The notes: generated from the letters alone by a model not told the origin. 41,118 nucleotides of DNA from JBAWVR01 sp964583845 (GCA_964583845.1 CAZOXG010000002.1:1-41118); one strand, 5' to 3'; counted from the first letter of the stretch, positions 6,318-15,397 are shown. Translations and numbers: made by a program.

Positions 6318-7823
6318 TTATTTTTCTATTAGTCTGACGGAAATAATTTTGTCACCCGGTGCTACTTCTATATTGGCTTGTAACATACAACCGAATTCCA
6401 CACCGCCACGAACTTCATTGGTCTTAACTTTTTGTTGCTGAAGCTCCTTTATTTTGCCAGCACCAATTTTTACATCCTGACGCATTATTTTTACATCATC
6501 TCCAACATTTAGTAAACCTTCCTCAGCTCGTCCGCCTAAAACATATTTGTCTTTAACACTACTGAAAACTTTAAGTATTTTTGCTCGGCCAGCTTCTTCT
6601 TCAACTTGTATCTTTGGGGTAATGGCCAAAGCTTTTTCTGCCAACCACTCAGTCAGTTTGTAAATAATATCAAAAGTTTTAATTTCTACACCGTCTCGTT
6701 CCGCCAAGTGTTTGGCTTGGGTATCTATTTTTGTATCAAATCCCACCAAGAGTGTGCCAACCTTGCTAGCCGTCAGTTTTACATCGCCTTCAGTGATATC
6801 ACCAATGGTAGCTGAAATAATGTGTATTTTAACTCGGTCGTTTTTAATTTTGGCCATCTCATGAGCGATACCTTCAAGAGCTCCAACATTTTGAGCTTTG
6901 ATCACTACTTGAAGCAGTGCTTGATTCTCTAGTAATTCATCGGTTACCATACAGTTGTTGCTCACTCGTGTCTCTTTGAATGAAGTGGTAAATTCCTCAG
7001 CTTCTTTTTTTGTACTAACGGTTGTAAACGGTGTTCCAACTTTAGGTTGTATGTTAAAACCAATAACACGAACTGGAGAAGAAAAAGTGACATCAGTAAT
7101 TTTTTTACCTTTAAAATCTTCCATCATTCTGGTGGTGGCCCAGGCGTCACCGCAAACAACAAAGTCACCGCTGTGAATTGAACCGTCTTTAATTATAAGT
7201 GTCGCGGAGATACCTTTTTTACTATCCAAGGTGGCTTCGATGACCGCACCTTCAGCTACCCGTTCAGGATGGCCTTTAAGTTCCTCCATCTCAGCTACTA
7301 AAAGTAATAGGTTGAGTAGATCATCTACACCTTTACCAGTTTTGGCAGAAATTGGGACATAAGAAATATCACCACCCATACCTTCAAGGTAAATACCATT
7401 TTCTACTAAACTCATTTTTGTTCTCTCAATATCGGCACCAGGTTTGTCTATTTTGTTGATAGCTACAATGTAGGGAAGTTTACTAGCGACAATACAGTGC
7501 AAAGCTTCTAGTGTTTGTTTTTTAACACCGTCATCAGCTGAGACTACTAAAATGGCAATGTCGGCAACTTCAACTCCACGTGAGCGAATAGCTCCAAACG
7601 CCTCGTGCCCAGGGGTATCCAAGAAAGTAATTTTCTTTTCTTCACCGGCCAAATTTTGACGAACTACTTCATACGCCGAAATCTTCTGGGTAATACCACC
7701 AGCTTCAGAATCAACGATATTGGTCTTGCGAATATAGTCTAGTAGAGTGGATTTACCATGGTCAATGTGACCCATAATACAAACTACCGGCGGTCGCTCT
7801 TGTGTTATTTCTTCTTTAGTCAT
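6318..7823 (-). CDS. infB: Translation initiation factor IF-2 (short form)
   Basis: IF-2 is the GTPase that places initiator tRNA on the 30S subunit and promotes subunit joining. The motifs are G1 GHIDHGKST (about 18-26), G3 DTPGHEAF (about 69-76), G4 NKID and the SAKTGKG region, followed by the beta-barrel and C-terminal domains. At 501 residues it is much shorter than most IF-2 proteins because the G domain begins at about residue 12; the long N-terminal extension is absent, as in other reduced bacteria. G1 has Ser in place of the common Thr after GK. It precedes rbfA and follows a DUF4446 gene on the same strand. Confidence 0.96.
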   Translation of the reverse strand: MTKEEITQERPPVVCIMGHIDHGKSTLLDYIRKTNIVDSEAGGITQKISAYEVVRQNLAGEEKKITFLDTPGHEAFGAIRSRGVEVADIAILVVSADDGVKKQTLEALHCIVASKLPYIVAINKIDKPGADIERTKMSLVENGIYLEGMGGDISYVPISAKTGKGVDDLLNLLLLVAEMEELKGHPERVAEGAVIEATLDSKKGISATLIIKDGSIHSGDFVVCGDAWATTRMMEDFKGKKITDVTFSSPVRVIGFNIQPKVGTPFTTVSTKKEAEEFTTSFKETRVSNNCMVTDELLENQALLQVVIKAQNVGALEGIAHEMAKIKNDRVKIHIISATIGDITEGDVKLTASKVGTLLVGFDTKIDTQAKHLAERDGVEIKTFDIIYKLTEWLAEKALAITPKIQVEEEAGRAKILKVFSSVKDKYVLGGRAEEGLLNVGDDVKIMRQDVKIGAGKIKELQQQKVKTNEVRGGVEFGCMLQANIEVAPGDKIISVRLIEK

Positions 7824-7850
7824 AAGCGTTGCCGGTTTTAAACCGACGAG

Positions 7851-8321
7851 TTATCCTCTAGTATTAGCAGATTCTTGGGCTTTTTGCAAAGCTTCTTTTT
7901 CTTCGGCAGTCATTTCAAAAGGTGATTTCATGTTATGAACTGGTTTGGAAAAGACACTGGTGTGATCACGGGAATACAAACTAGAGATAATAACTCCGTT
8001 TCCATGCTCGTTCACAATAGCGGTGGCAAAGCTTTGATTACCACCTTCACCAGCTCCTTTAAAAGGATTGAAACGAATTGTTTCGACACCACTGATCGCA
8101 TGCTGAGATTTTTTATCTAAGATAATTAAGTGATCAATTGTATTAGCCCGAAATTTTTCTAAACTAGCTATCTTGTTTTGAAGTAAAGAAAAAGAGTCAT
8201 CTAGAGTTGAAGATTTACCTGCCAAGAGTTTTCGCAATTTATTTTCCAAACGAATAATCCAAAAGCCAAGAGTTAAGAAAATTAAAACAAGTACAGTTAA
8301 TATATAAATTTCAGTTGTCAT
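7851..8321 (-). CDS. DUF4446 family membrane-anchored protein
   Basis: The 156-residue protein has one N-terminal TM segment (about residues 5-24), a coiled-coil-like stretch (about 27-65) and a C-terminal domain with the DUF4446 signatures: a GVETIRFNPF strand, SFATAIVNEHGNGVIISSLY and the KPVHNMKSPFEMTAEEKEAL end. Family function is unknown. The inner ATG is chosen because the hydrophobic segment follows it at once; the longer form adds 13 non-conserved residues. It is 27 bp upstream of infB and probably cotranscribed. Confidence 0.8.
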   Translation of the reverse strand: MTTEIYILTVLVLIFLTLGFWIIRLENKLRKLLAGKSSTLDDSFSLLQNKIASLEKFRANTIDHLIILDKKSQHAISGVETIRFNPFKGAGEGGNQSFATAIVNEHGNGVIISSLYSRDHTSVFSKPVHNMKSPFEMTAEEKEALQKAQESANTRG

Positions 8322-8518
8322 ATAGTAATCTATTTTACTGCAATAAAATATTTTAGGCAAATTTAACGAGAGAGTATATTTGCCAAATAATTCTGACTTA
8401 ATAAAACTGTTAAAATCTCAAAAATTCATTAAAAACTATTGCATTTTTTGAAAAATGATTTATTGTAAAGCACGGAAGTCTTTTCACTCACAAAGTTTTC
8501 ATCTATAGGAGAAGTAAA

Positions 8519-9010
8519 ATGAATCTGCAAAAGTTTTCGAACCCAGCCTATGGGGGAAGCTATCGTTCCTGTTCGGGCATTCGTTGCAAGAACTACGCTG
8601 CCAAGATCGGCAACAGAAAGGTTCAAGTTGATGGTTTACAGTTTGAGTTGACAGGCACGAGAGAATTTCTCGGTTACTGCGACAGCTGCATTAAAGAGTT
8701 GCTTCGTCGGGAATGTCAGAAGTGGTTAACGCACGAAGCAAGTTTTTTCAGTCTTGACCGCTGCTCAAAGATAACCATCGATTGGTTCAATTTTTTTTCT
8801 TGTCTCAAACTCGGTGAAAAGAAACAGTTCGTTAGTTTTCTAAAGTACCTTCGAATACTGGTCAAAAACCCAGTTCGAAACCGTCGCATAAAAATTGAGG
8901 AATCTTTCTTTTGCGACAAGATGGGGACTGAGGTTTTTTACGCCAACGCTACTGTGGTTAGAAAAGTAAAGAAGGAGAAATCTAACTGGTTGTTCTCGCT
9001 CAGGGTTTAG
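8519..9010 (+). CDS. Cys-rich hypothetical protein
   Basis: No family recognised. The 163-residue protein has CSGIRC (about residues 18-23) and CDSC (about 54-57), which could form a four-Cys zinc site. Further Cys are scattered, and the second half is basic and helical. The start is set by ATAGGAGAAGTAAA before the ATG. A TTGCAT/TATTGT pair near 8439-8466 may be the promoter, and a strong terminator follows, so it is a self-contained unit. Nucleic-acid binding is a guess from the zinc site and charge. Confidence 0.7.
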   Translation: MNLQKFSNPAYGGSYRSCSGIRCKNYAAKIGNRKVQVDGLQFELTGTREFLGYCDSCIKELLRRECQKWLTHEASFFSLDRCSKITIDWFNFFSCLKLGEKKQFVSFLKYLRILVKNPVRNRRIKIEESFFCDKMGTEVFYANATVVRKVKKEKSNWLFSLRV

Positions 9011-9012
9011 TT

Positions 9013-9045
9013 GGACCGGTCGCTCTGCGACCGGTCCTTTTCTTT
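9013..9045 (+). terminator. Terminator of the Cys-rich orphan
   Basis: A perfect 11-bp stem, GGACCGGTCGC/GCGACCGGTCC, is followed by a T-rich tail right behind the stop codon. Confidence 0.9.
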
Positions 9046-9076
9046 TATACTTTTTTATGTTTTAATATTGCTGCTT

Positions 9077-10291
9077 ATGAAAAAGTTAAAAACCCCAGCC
9101 ATAATATACTGTGATACTGCTGCTACTACACCAGTAGCTTTGCCTGTTCAAAAAGAAATCATCAAGCATTTAAAGGTTACTTTTGGAAATGCTGGTTCTA
9201 TTCATCAAATTGGCGTGACTGCAAATAATGTCCTAAATAATAGTCGTAGGATTGTGGCGGATTTTTTAAAAGCGCGACCTCAAGAAATTATTTTTACTTC
9301 AAGTGGTACAGAATCAAATAATCTGGCTATTATGGGTGTTATTAATGCCTGTTTAGAAAAGGGATATATTGCCAAAGATTTGCATATTATTACTACCAAT
9401 ATTGAACACAGTTCAGTTCGTGAGACATTTTTTCATTTGGAAAAAATTGGCTGCCGGGTAGATTGGCTTTCAGTTGAAAAAAATGGACAATTATCGCCAA
9501 GTGTTTTACGTAAAGCTTTGCGTCCAAATACCATTTTAGTTTCTCTTGCGTATGCTAATTCCGAAATCGGTGTTATTCAACCACTCAGTGATTTAGTAAA
9601 AGAAATTCGTCATGCTCGCAAAACATCCTCAATAAAAATTAGTGAAGATAGTTTGTCTTTTCCATACACTCATCTGGATGCAAGCCAGGCCACACTTTGG
9701 TTGCCGATGAATACTGAAAAACTTGGTGTGGAATTGTTAACTCTTGATGGTCAAAAAATTTATGGTCCGAAAGGGGTTGGTGCGCTGTATATTCGTTCTG
9801 GTGCGACTATTAAATCAATAATGTTTGGAGGTAAGCAAGAAAAAGGTTTAAGACCTGGAACAGAAAATATTCCTCTGATTGCCGGTTTCGCAAAAGCTCT
9901 GACTCTCGTTTCGGCTTTTCAGAAGACTGAACCAGAAAGAATTTTAGCTGTGAGAAACTATTTTGTAAAAAAAATATCCCAAAAGATTCCTGAGGTAATT
10001 ATAAATGGCGATCTTGAAAATCGTTTACCAAATAATGTAAATTTTTCCCTTACTGATTCTGACGCCGAGTATTTGCTATTACAATTGGCAGAAAATGGAA
10101 TTATTTGTTCGGCTAAAAGTGCCTGTTTGGCTGGCGATGCTGGTTCCTACGTTGTTGGTGCTGTATCTGATAACCCGTCGTCCGCTAGATCTTCTTTACG
10201 TTTTACCTTTGGAGATAGTGTTGGTAAAAAGGAAGTTGATAAAATCATCGATGTTTTATCAAAGAATGTGTTTCGGGGTGGATTGATTTAG
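9077..10291 (+). CDS. Cysteine desulfurase (class V aminotransferase)
   Basis: PLP enzyme that takes sulfur from cysteine for Fe-S clusters or tRNA thiolation. The motifs are YCDTAATTPV at the N-terminus, SSGTESNN (substrate/PLP loop, about 78-85), NIEHSSV, HLDASQA (about 200-206), the PLP lysine in GQKIYGPKG (about 229-237), catalytic Cys in SAKSACLAG (about 346-354) and the SSLRFTFG end. The residue before the PLP Lys is Gln rather than the usual His. The ATG at 9077 gives the conserved N-terminus at once; the upstream in-frame TTG lies inside the previous terminator. There is no scaffold gene nearby, so Fe-S versus tRNA use cannot be decided. Confidence 0.9.
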   Translation: MKKLKTPAIIYCDTAATTPVALPVQKEIIKHLKVTFGNAGSIHQIGVTANNVLNNSRRIVADFLKARPQEIIFTSSGTESNNLAIMGVINACLEKGYIAKDLHIITTNIEHSSVRETFFHLEKIGCRVDWLSVEKNGQLSPSVLRKALRPNTILVSLAYANSEIGVIQPLSDLVKEIRHARKTSSIKISEDSLSFPYTHLDASQATLWLPMNTEKLGVELLTLDGQKIYGPKGVGALYIRSGATIKSIMFGGKQEKGLRPGTENIPLIAGFAKALTLVSAFQKTEPERILAVRNYFVKKISQKIPEVIINGDLENRLPNNVNFSLTDSDAEYLLLQLAENGIICSAKSACLAGDAGSYVVGAVSDNPSSARSSLRFTFGDSVGKKEVDKIIDVLSKNVFRGGLI

Positions 10292-10317
10292 TCTTCTTTT
10301 TAATCTATTATAACTAT

Positions 10318-11190
10318 ATGGAAAATCTAAATAAACAGCAGTTAATTCTTCTTACTCTGTTAATTACTTTCGTTACTTCAATCGCGACTGGTATCGTGAC
10401 GGTTTCTCTTATGGATCAGGCTCCTAAAAATGTTACTCAAACCATAAACAGAGTCGTTGAACGTACGATTGAAAAAGTTGTGCCGACTAAAGTGGATGGC
10501 AATCAAACTCAACAAACTACTATAAAAGAAACCGTGGTTGTTAAAGAGGATGATAAGGTGACTAGTACTATCGCTGAAAACAGTGGCGCTGTTTTAAGAG
10601 TCTATCGTTTTGTTCCAAACATTGTTGAACAATATTTTATGTGTTTAGGTGTAGTGGTGTCGGCCGACGGTTTAATAGCCGTACCCATTACCGCCGATGT
10701 TGGAAATGGTGATGAAAAGTTTTTGGTCATGTCTAGTAAGGGTGACATAATGAGTACAAAGAAATTGCCGATTGCTCCAAATGCCAGATTCTTCTTCTTA
10801 CGAGTTGATACAGGTGATAAAACCAAAACAGTAAATATTCCGACCGCTAAATTATCAAACAAAGATTTGTCACTCGGACAAACTGTGGTTTCAATCAGTG
10901 GGGAGAAAAGAGATATTATTAGTACCGGTATTGCGGCGAGTTTTATACCTCAGCTTCAAAAAGTTGCTGTGGCCTCAACTACGGCTTCCACTACAGACAT
11001 AGTTGATAAACAATTTAATTTTATTGAAACCGGCATGAGTAATATTTTGTCTGGTGCACCACTTCTTGATTTATACAGTAATTTAATGGGGATGAAAGTT
11101 TCGGGTGAAAATATGTTTGCACCCTCAGGTTTAATTACTTATGAAATGCAGGTTGCCTTGAGTAAAGAAAAAGCCACTGCTAGTAATTAA
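10318..11190 (+). CDS. Membrane-anchored HtrA/trypsin-like protein, probably inactive
   Basis: The 290-residue protein has one TM segment (about residues 8-30), a Thr/Val/Lys-rich linker (about 35-80) and a beta-rich domain with the layout of HtrA-type serine proteases: VVVSADGLIAVP where active members have the His-containing loop, and ILSGAPLLD where they have GNSGGP. The Ser is kept, but no catalytic His is visible and the flanking Gly residues are changed. It is probably a protease-fold protein without activity. It lies 64 bp upstream of the Clp ATPase and may be cotranscribed. The fold assignment is moderate. Confidence 0.65.
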   Translation: MENLNKQQLILLTLLITFVTSIATGIVTVSLMDQAPKNVTQTINRVVERTIEKVVPTKVDGNQTQQTTIKETVVVKEDDKVTSTIAENSGAVLRVYRFVPNIVEQYFMCLGVVVSADGLIAVPITADVGNGDEKFLVMSSKGDIMSTKKLPIAPNARFFFLRVDTGDKTKTVNIPTAKLSNKDLSLGQTVVSISGEKRDIISTGIAASFIPQLQKVAVASTTASTTDIVDKQFNFIETGMSNILSGAPLLDLYSNLMGMKVSGENMFAPSGLITYEMQVALSKEKATASN

Positions 11191-11254
11191 TTTATTTTGC
11201 TAGGTCTGTACCGTTTTTTTAGTATGTTTTATATTTATAATTATTTTAAAAAAT

Positions 11255-13915
11255 ATGCCTCCAATCAACAATTTCACCACCAAAGCTAAAGATGCCATTC
11301 GTCGGGCTCACGAGTTGGCGATTGAGCGTGGTCAGAATCATGTAAACCCGGTTCATTTATTGGCGGCTTTGGTATTTCAAGATGACAGTATCGTTGGTTC
11401 TATTTTAGACAAGATGGAAGTTGATTCTGTTTTGTTGGCCGATTCTTTGGCTGATTCTATTGAAGGCGAAGGCCCAACAAATACAGTCTCTCCATCAGTT
11501 CAAATGTATCTAACACCTGACTTGGCACAAGCTTTGGATGAAGCTGGTAAACAAGCTACTAAAATAAAAGATGAATTTATTTCAACAGAACACTTACTCC
11601 TAGCTTTGATAGAAGTGCCTTCACCAGCCAAGGATCTTTTGGCTCGATTTAAAATTGATAATGAATCAGTGTTGAAAGTTTTAATTGATTTACGAACCAG
11701 CAAGAATTCTGAGGCAATTATTAGTAGAAAACCAAAAATATTAATTAAGTATACTCGCAGTTTAACCAAAATGGCCAAGGAAAACAAACTTGACCCAGTT
11801 ATTGGTCGTGATGAGGAAATTTCTCGTATTATTCAAATTCTCTCTCGTCGTACAAAAAACAATCCTATTTTAATAGGAGAGGCTGGTGTTGGTAAAACCG
11901 CAATTGCTGAAGGTCTGGCTATCCGCATGGCCCAAGGTGATGTACCAGAATCTTTGAAAGATAAAGAATTAATGTCACTGGATTTGGGCATGCTTGTTGC
12001 AGGTACAAAGTATCGCGGTGAATTCGAAGAGCGTTTAAAGAATATTATTAAGGAGGTAGAACGAGCTGAGGGTAAGATTATATTATTTATTGATGAGTTG
12101 CATACAATCGTGGGGGCTGGAGCTTCTGAGGGCTCGCTAGACGCTTCAAACATGTTAAAACCAGCTTTGTCTCGGGGCGAACTGCGGGTTATTGGTGCCA
12201 CTACCTTGCGAGAGTATCAAAAACATATCGAGAAAGATCCGGCTTTGACTCGTCGTTTCCAACCGGTCTATGTAAATGAACCATCCATAGAAGATGCGGT
12301 AGCAATTTTACGTGGCTTAAAAGAAAAATACGAGCTTTACCATGGAGTGCGAATAACCGATGACTCTATTTTGGCAGCGGTCAATCTTTCCAGCCGATAT
12401 ATTTCAGATCGTTTTTTGCCGGACAAAGCTGTGGACTTGATTGATGAAGCTTCATCAGCTTTGAAAATATCATTGGAAAATATGCCACCAATCTTGGAAG
12501 AGACCCGTCGAAAAGTGATGCGTTTGGAAATTGAAAAAGAAGCTTTGAAAAAGGAGGCCGAGGGTGATGATGGAAAAAACGCCAAATCACGGACTAAAAT
12601 TATTGAAAAAGAAATTGCCGACTTGAAGGAAAAAACTTCAGAGACTGAATTGAAGTGGAAAAACGAAAAAGAAACTATTGCAATTATTAAAGCCAAGAAA
12701 AAGGATTTAGAAGTTTTACGATTGGAAGCCGAAGATGCTGAAAGTAAATCTGATTTAACTAAAGCGGCGGAGATTCGTTATGGTAAAATTCCTGGGACTG
12801 AAAAAGAATTGGAAACCGCTAGTAAGCGTTTGAAACGTTTGCAGTCCTCTCGACAAATTTTGAAAGAAGAAATCACTGAAGCTGATATTGCCGCGGTGGT
12901 TTCTCGTTGGACCGGTGTTCCAGTAGCACGGATGCTGGAAGAAGAAGCCGAAAAACTTTGCCGTATGGAAGAAGAGCTCAAGAAACGTGTAGTTGGACAG
13001 GAAGAAGCCGTCAAGAAAATTTCAGATACTATTAAACGATCCCGAGCGGGAATTGCTGATCCTAACAAACCGATTGGTTCGTTCATTTTCCTTGGACCAA
13101 CTGGGGTTGGTAAAACGGAGTTGACCAAAGCACTAGCCGAATTTATGTTTGATTCTGATAAAGCCTTGATCCGTTTGGATATGTCTGAATATATGGAAAA
13201 ACATTCCGTTTCTAAGTTGGTAGGTGCTCCTCCTGGTTACGTTGGTCACGATGAAGCCACTAGTTTTAGTGAGACTGTTCGTCATCGCCCTTACTCTGTT
13301 ATTTTGTTTGATGAAGTAGAAAAAGCTCACCCAGAAGTTTTTAATATGTTGTTGCAAATTTTAGATAATGGTCGCTTAACTGATTCCAAGGGGCGAGTGG
13401 TTAATTTCCGTAATACCGTTATTATTTTGACCTCTAATATTGGTTCTCAACATATTGATAAGATGGAGAGACTTGGATTTAACGCCGACGCTGGGGCTGT
13501 TGGTGACTACAAAGACGCCAAGGCTAAAGTGATGGGTAGTCTCAAAGATTATTTCCGTCCGGAATTTATTAATCGTTTAGATGATATTATTATATTCGAT
13601 ATTTTGAGTCCAGAAGTGATTCGTCAAATCGTTGATATTCAAATTGATATTGTGAAAAAACGTTTGGAAGCTAAAGATATTAGATTGGAAATTTCGAAGG
13701 AGGCCTCAAATCTTTTGGCTAAGGAAGGTTATAATCCACAGTATGGTGCCCGACCTTTGAAACGTTTAATTCAAGAAAAGATTTTAAATCCGGTGGCGCA
13801 TTTTATGATTACTAAGGGAGTACTATCAGGAGGTACTGTCCTGGTGGATGTAAAGAATGGTGCGATTATTGTAGATGCTAAAAAGCGTAAAGGGAAGTTT
13901 GATGAGGTAAAATAA
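11255..13915 (+). CDS. Clp ATPase (ClpB/ClpC type, two AAA+ domains)
   Basis: A hexameric protein unfoldase. The 886 residues hold a Clp-N double repeat (about 5-145), AAA-1 with Walker A GEAGVGKT (about 208-215) and Walker B region IILFIDELHT, a long coiled-coil middle domain (about 410-540) with the ClpB-like AEIRYGKIP stretch, and AAA-2 with GPTGVGKTE (about 614-622) and FRPEFINRLDD. The middle domain is ClpB-like in length, yet the loop between Walker B and the FRPEFINR box reads MERLGFNAD. LGF at 740-742 sits where ClpC and ClpA carry the ClpP-docking tripeptide. It could therefore be a ClpP partner. No clpP is in the window. The end is marked by a bidirectional terminator. Confidence 0.93.
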   Translation: MPPINNFTTKAKDAIRRAHELAIERGQNHVNPVHLLAALVFQDDSIVGSILDKMEVDSVLLADSLADSIEGEGPTNTVSPSVQMYLTPDLAQALDEAGKQATKIKDEFISTEHLLLALIEVPSPAKDLLARFKIDNESVLKVLIDLRTSKNSEAIISRKPKILIKYTRSLTKMAKENKLDPVIGRDEEISRIIQILSRRTKNNPILIGEAGVGKTAIAEGLAIRMAQGDVPESLKDKELMSLDLGMLVAGTKYRGEFEERLKNIIKEVERAEGKIILFIDELHTIVGAGASEGSLDASNMLKPALSRGELRVIGATTLREYQKHIEKDPALTRRFQPVYVNEPSIEDAVAILRGLKEKYELYHGVRITDDSILAAVNLSSRYISDRFLPDKAVDLIDEASSALKISLENMPPILEETRRKVMRLEIEKEALKKEAEGDDGKNAKSRTKIIEKEIADLKEKTSETELKWKNEKETIAIIKAKKKDLEVLRLEAEDAESKSDLTKAAEIRYGKIPGTEKELETASKRLKRLQSSRQILKEEITEADIAAVVSRWTGVPVARMLEEEAEKLCRMEEELKKRVVGQEEAVKKISDTIKRSRAGIADPNKPIGSFIFLGPTGVGKTELTKALAEFMFDSDKALIRLDMSEYMEKHSVSKLVGAPPGYVGHDEATSFSETVRHRPYSVILFDEVEKAHPEVFNMLLQILDNGRLTDSKGRVVNFRNTVIILTSNIGSQHIDKMERLGFNADAGAVGDYKDAKAKVMGSLKDYFRPEFINRLDDIIIFDILSPEVIRQIVDIQIDIVKKRLEAKDIRLEISKEASNLLAKEGYNPQYGARPLKRLIQEKILNPVAHFMITKGVLSGGTVLVDVKNGAIIVDAKKRKGKFDEVK

Positions 13916-13948
13916 TCTAGTTGCAGAATTAAAAATGGTAAAAAAAAC

Positions 13949-13976
13949 GCAGGCACACCGGGTGCCTGCTTTTTTG
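13949..13976 (+). terminator. Bidirectional terminator between clp and the convergent orphan
   Basis: GCAGGCAC pairs with GTGCCTGC around a short loop. A tracts lie on the left and T tracts on the right, so it can serve both convergent genes. Confidence 0.85.
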
Positions 13977-14306
13977 TTAGACCTCGACATACCCGGTGAG
14001 AATTTTACTTCTCTTGACCTGTATGGCTTGGACTGATCGGCATAACACCTTTGCTAACTCTTGGTCAGACGGACGATCCGGGGAAGTAATCGTGGTGATT
14101 TCTCCCGGCATCCAAAACTGACCTTTGTTTGTGCTATGTGTTGTCCTAGTGGAGTAGTATGTTTTCTTTAACTCCACCTGTTTTGTAGGGTTCTTTTTCC
14201 TCCATTCTTTATTGGCACAGGTAATACAGACATGGTGACCAGTTGCTTTGCTCTTGTGCCCGTTTTTTTCGCGACCACAAATTGAGCAAATCGCTTTGAC
14301 TTTCAT
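13977..14306 (-). CDS. Small zinc-finger/HTH-like hypothetical protein
   Basis: The 109-residue protein has an N-terminal CSIC (about residues 7-10) and CITC (about 27-30) with His residues between, likely one zinc site, and a C-terminal stretch DQELAKVLCRSVQAIQVKRS that resembles a SANT/homeodomain-like helix-turn-helix. It could bind DNA or RNA; no named family is claimed. AGGAAAA precedes the ATG, and a TTGACA/TATGAT promoter with 17-bp spacing lies about 43 bp upstream. It has its own transcription unit. Confidence 0.7.
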   Translation of the reverse strand: MKVKAICSICGREKNGHKSKATGHHVCITCANKEWRKKNPTKQVELKKTYYSTRTTHSTNKGQFWMPGEITTITSPDRPSDQELAKVLCRSVQAIQVKRSKILTGYVEV

Positions 14307-14348
14307 TGGGTTTTCCTGTTGACGGTTTGAGGTTGAGGCTCCGGCGTA

Positions 14349-14377
14349 ATCATAATATAAAAATGTGGAGGTGTCAA
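14349..14377 (-). promoter_or_regulatory. sigma70-type promoter of the zinc-finger orphan
   Basis: On the minus strand TTGACA and TATGAT are separated by 17 bp, about 43 bp before the start codon. Confidence 0.75.
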
Positions 14378-14385
14378 ATATAACA

Positions 14386-14421
14386 AAAAGAAAACCCGTA
14401 ACCTTAAGGGGGACGGGTTTT
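14386..14421 (-). terminator. Terminator of the 152-aa orphan
   Basis: The stem AAAACCCGT/ACGGGTTTT is followed on the minus strand by a T-rich tail. It ends just before the promoter of the next minus-strand gene. Confidence 0.8.
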
Positions 14422-14442
14422 CCTTTGGGTTAGGGGTGGGGT

Positions 14443-14901
14443 TTAGATGACGACGTCGGGGATTTTGAAATTTTTGCCTTCAAGTTCTTTTTTTGCTGTC
14501 TCGCAACCAAAGGCTGCGGTCATCAAAGAGAACTGGGAAAGATTGGACAATTTAAGAGCCTTACCCTTCCTTGATTTTGTAGAATAAAAGCTGAGTAGTG
14601 AACCGCAGATTTCCATCCGGCGATTATTAGGAGACACCGAACAGATGTCCGAATAGATTCGCCACAAATGACCGTCACGACAGGCAAGAATATCATCGGC
14701 ACTTTCTACGGCCATAAGAGCAATGAGTCCTACTTCCAGTTCAATAAAATTTCCTTCTGAATCTTTGAGTTCGAGGGTAAACTTTGAACGGGAGTAAAAC
14801 TTCCTTGAGAAAGTTGCTTCCATCAGGTCGAACTTTGATGGTCCGTTGACGATTTCGTAGATGATTTTTTTGGAAGGTACAGACGTTGCTGTGGTTTCCA
14901 T
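14443..14901 (-). CDS. Hypothetical protein (152 aa)
   Basis: No family recognised. It is probably soluble, with no TM segment. A beta-rich N-terminal half includes KFTLELKDSEGNFIELEVG (about 40-58), and a Ser/Lys-rich C-terminal half follows. The start is supported by AAAGGAGTTCCGT before the ATG. A canonical promoter lies about 105 bp upstream, so the leader is long; it contains the repeat pair CACTGCCTTACAGTG, a possible hairpin just before the ribosome site. GC-rich relative to core genes. Confidence 0.72.
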   Translation of the reverse strand: METTATSVPSKKIIYEIVNGPSKFDLMEATFSRKFYSRSKFTLELKDSEGNFIELEVGLIALMAVESADDILACRDGHLWRIYSDICSVSPNNRRMEICGSLLSFYSTKSRKGKALKLSNLSQFSLMTAAFGCETAKKELEGKNFKIPDVVI

Positions 14902-15005
14902 ACGGAACTCCTTTGCTTTTGTTTACACTGTAAGGCAGTGTTGACCTCTTACGGACTACATACACAGCCGAGTTCTGTCGTACAAGACAGAAGATATCTA
15001 ATCGA

Positions 15006-15034
15006 AGAATACTTTAGGTTATCGACTGTGTCAA
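15006..15034 (-). promoter_or_regulatory. sigma70-type promoter of the 152-aa orphan
   Basis: On the minus strand TTGACA and TATTCT are separated by 17 bp. The leader holds two inverted repeats: TCTGTCTTGTACGACAGA and the CACTG/CAGTG pair near 14925-14940. Confidence 0.72.
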
Positions 15035-15080
15035 GAATAGAAAAAATACATTTGTAATTTAGACTTTTTGCATATTTTGC

Positions 15081-15200
15081 TTGGAAAGGATTTGGTCATG
15101 GATAATTCACTAGTCGTCTCTCGTGAATTTCCACGACCCTGACTCGGCCACACTACCTGCTGGCAGTGGCTTCGCGGCCTCCGTCTTTCAAATCCTTCCT
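15081..15200 (-). mobile_element. tRNA-tail element behind tRNA-Tyr
   Basis: On the plus strand: diverged tail TTGGAAAGGATTT, core from GGTCATGGATAATTCAC with hairpin partner GTGAATTTCCACGACC, CTGACTCGGCC, inner hairpin CCACACTACCTGCTGGCAGTGG, GGCCTCCGTCTTTC, then inverted tail CAAATCCTTCC, identical to the tRNA. A second hairpin (AAAATTGGTT/AACCAATTTT, 15205-15230) lies between it and the terminator. It shares no long identity with other copies in the stems, but the pairing is kept. No ORF. Confidence 0.72.
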
Positions 15201-15230
15201 TGAGCAAAATTGGTTTCTTAACCAATTTTA

Positions 15231-15275
15231 CAAAAGAAAAACACCAGTTTAATAATAAACCGGTGTTTTCTTTTG
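15231..15275 (-). terminator. Terminator of tRNA-Tyr
   Basis: CAAAAGAAAAACACC and GGTGTTTTCTTTTG pair around an AT-rich centre (with CAGTTT/AAACCG partly paired). Confidence 0.8.
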
Positions 15276-15359
15276 TGCGCAGGGAAGGATTTGAACCTTC
15301 GTAGTCCATTGGACGATTGATTTACAGTCAATTGCGATTGACCACTCCGCCACCTGCGC
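15276..15359 (-). tRNA. tRNA-Tyr (anticodon GUA)
   Basis: The acceptor is GCGCAGG/CCTGCGC with discriminator A. The anticodon loop CTGTAAA gives GUA. There is a long variable arm and a T-loop TTCAAAT. It carries the A36-A37-A38 pattern. Confidence 0.94.
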
Positions 15360-15368
15360 AATGGGGAG

Positions 15369-15397
15369 ATTATAAAGCCTTTTTTTAAAAAAGACAA
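15369..15397 (-). promoter_or_regulatory. Promoter of tRNA-Tyr
   Basis: On the minus strand TTGTCT and TATAAT are separated by 17 bp, 9 bp before the tRNA. Confidence 0.75.
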
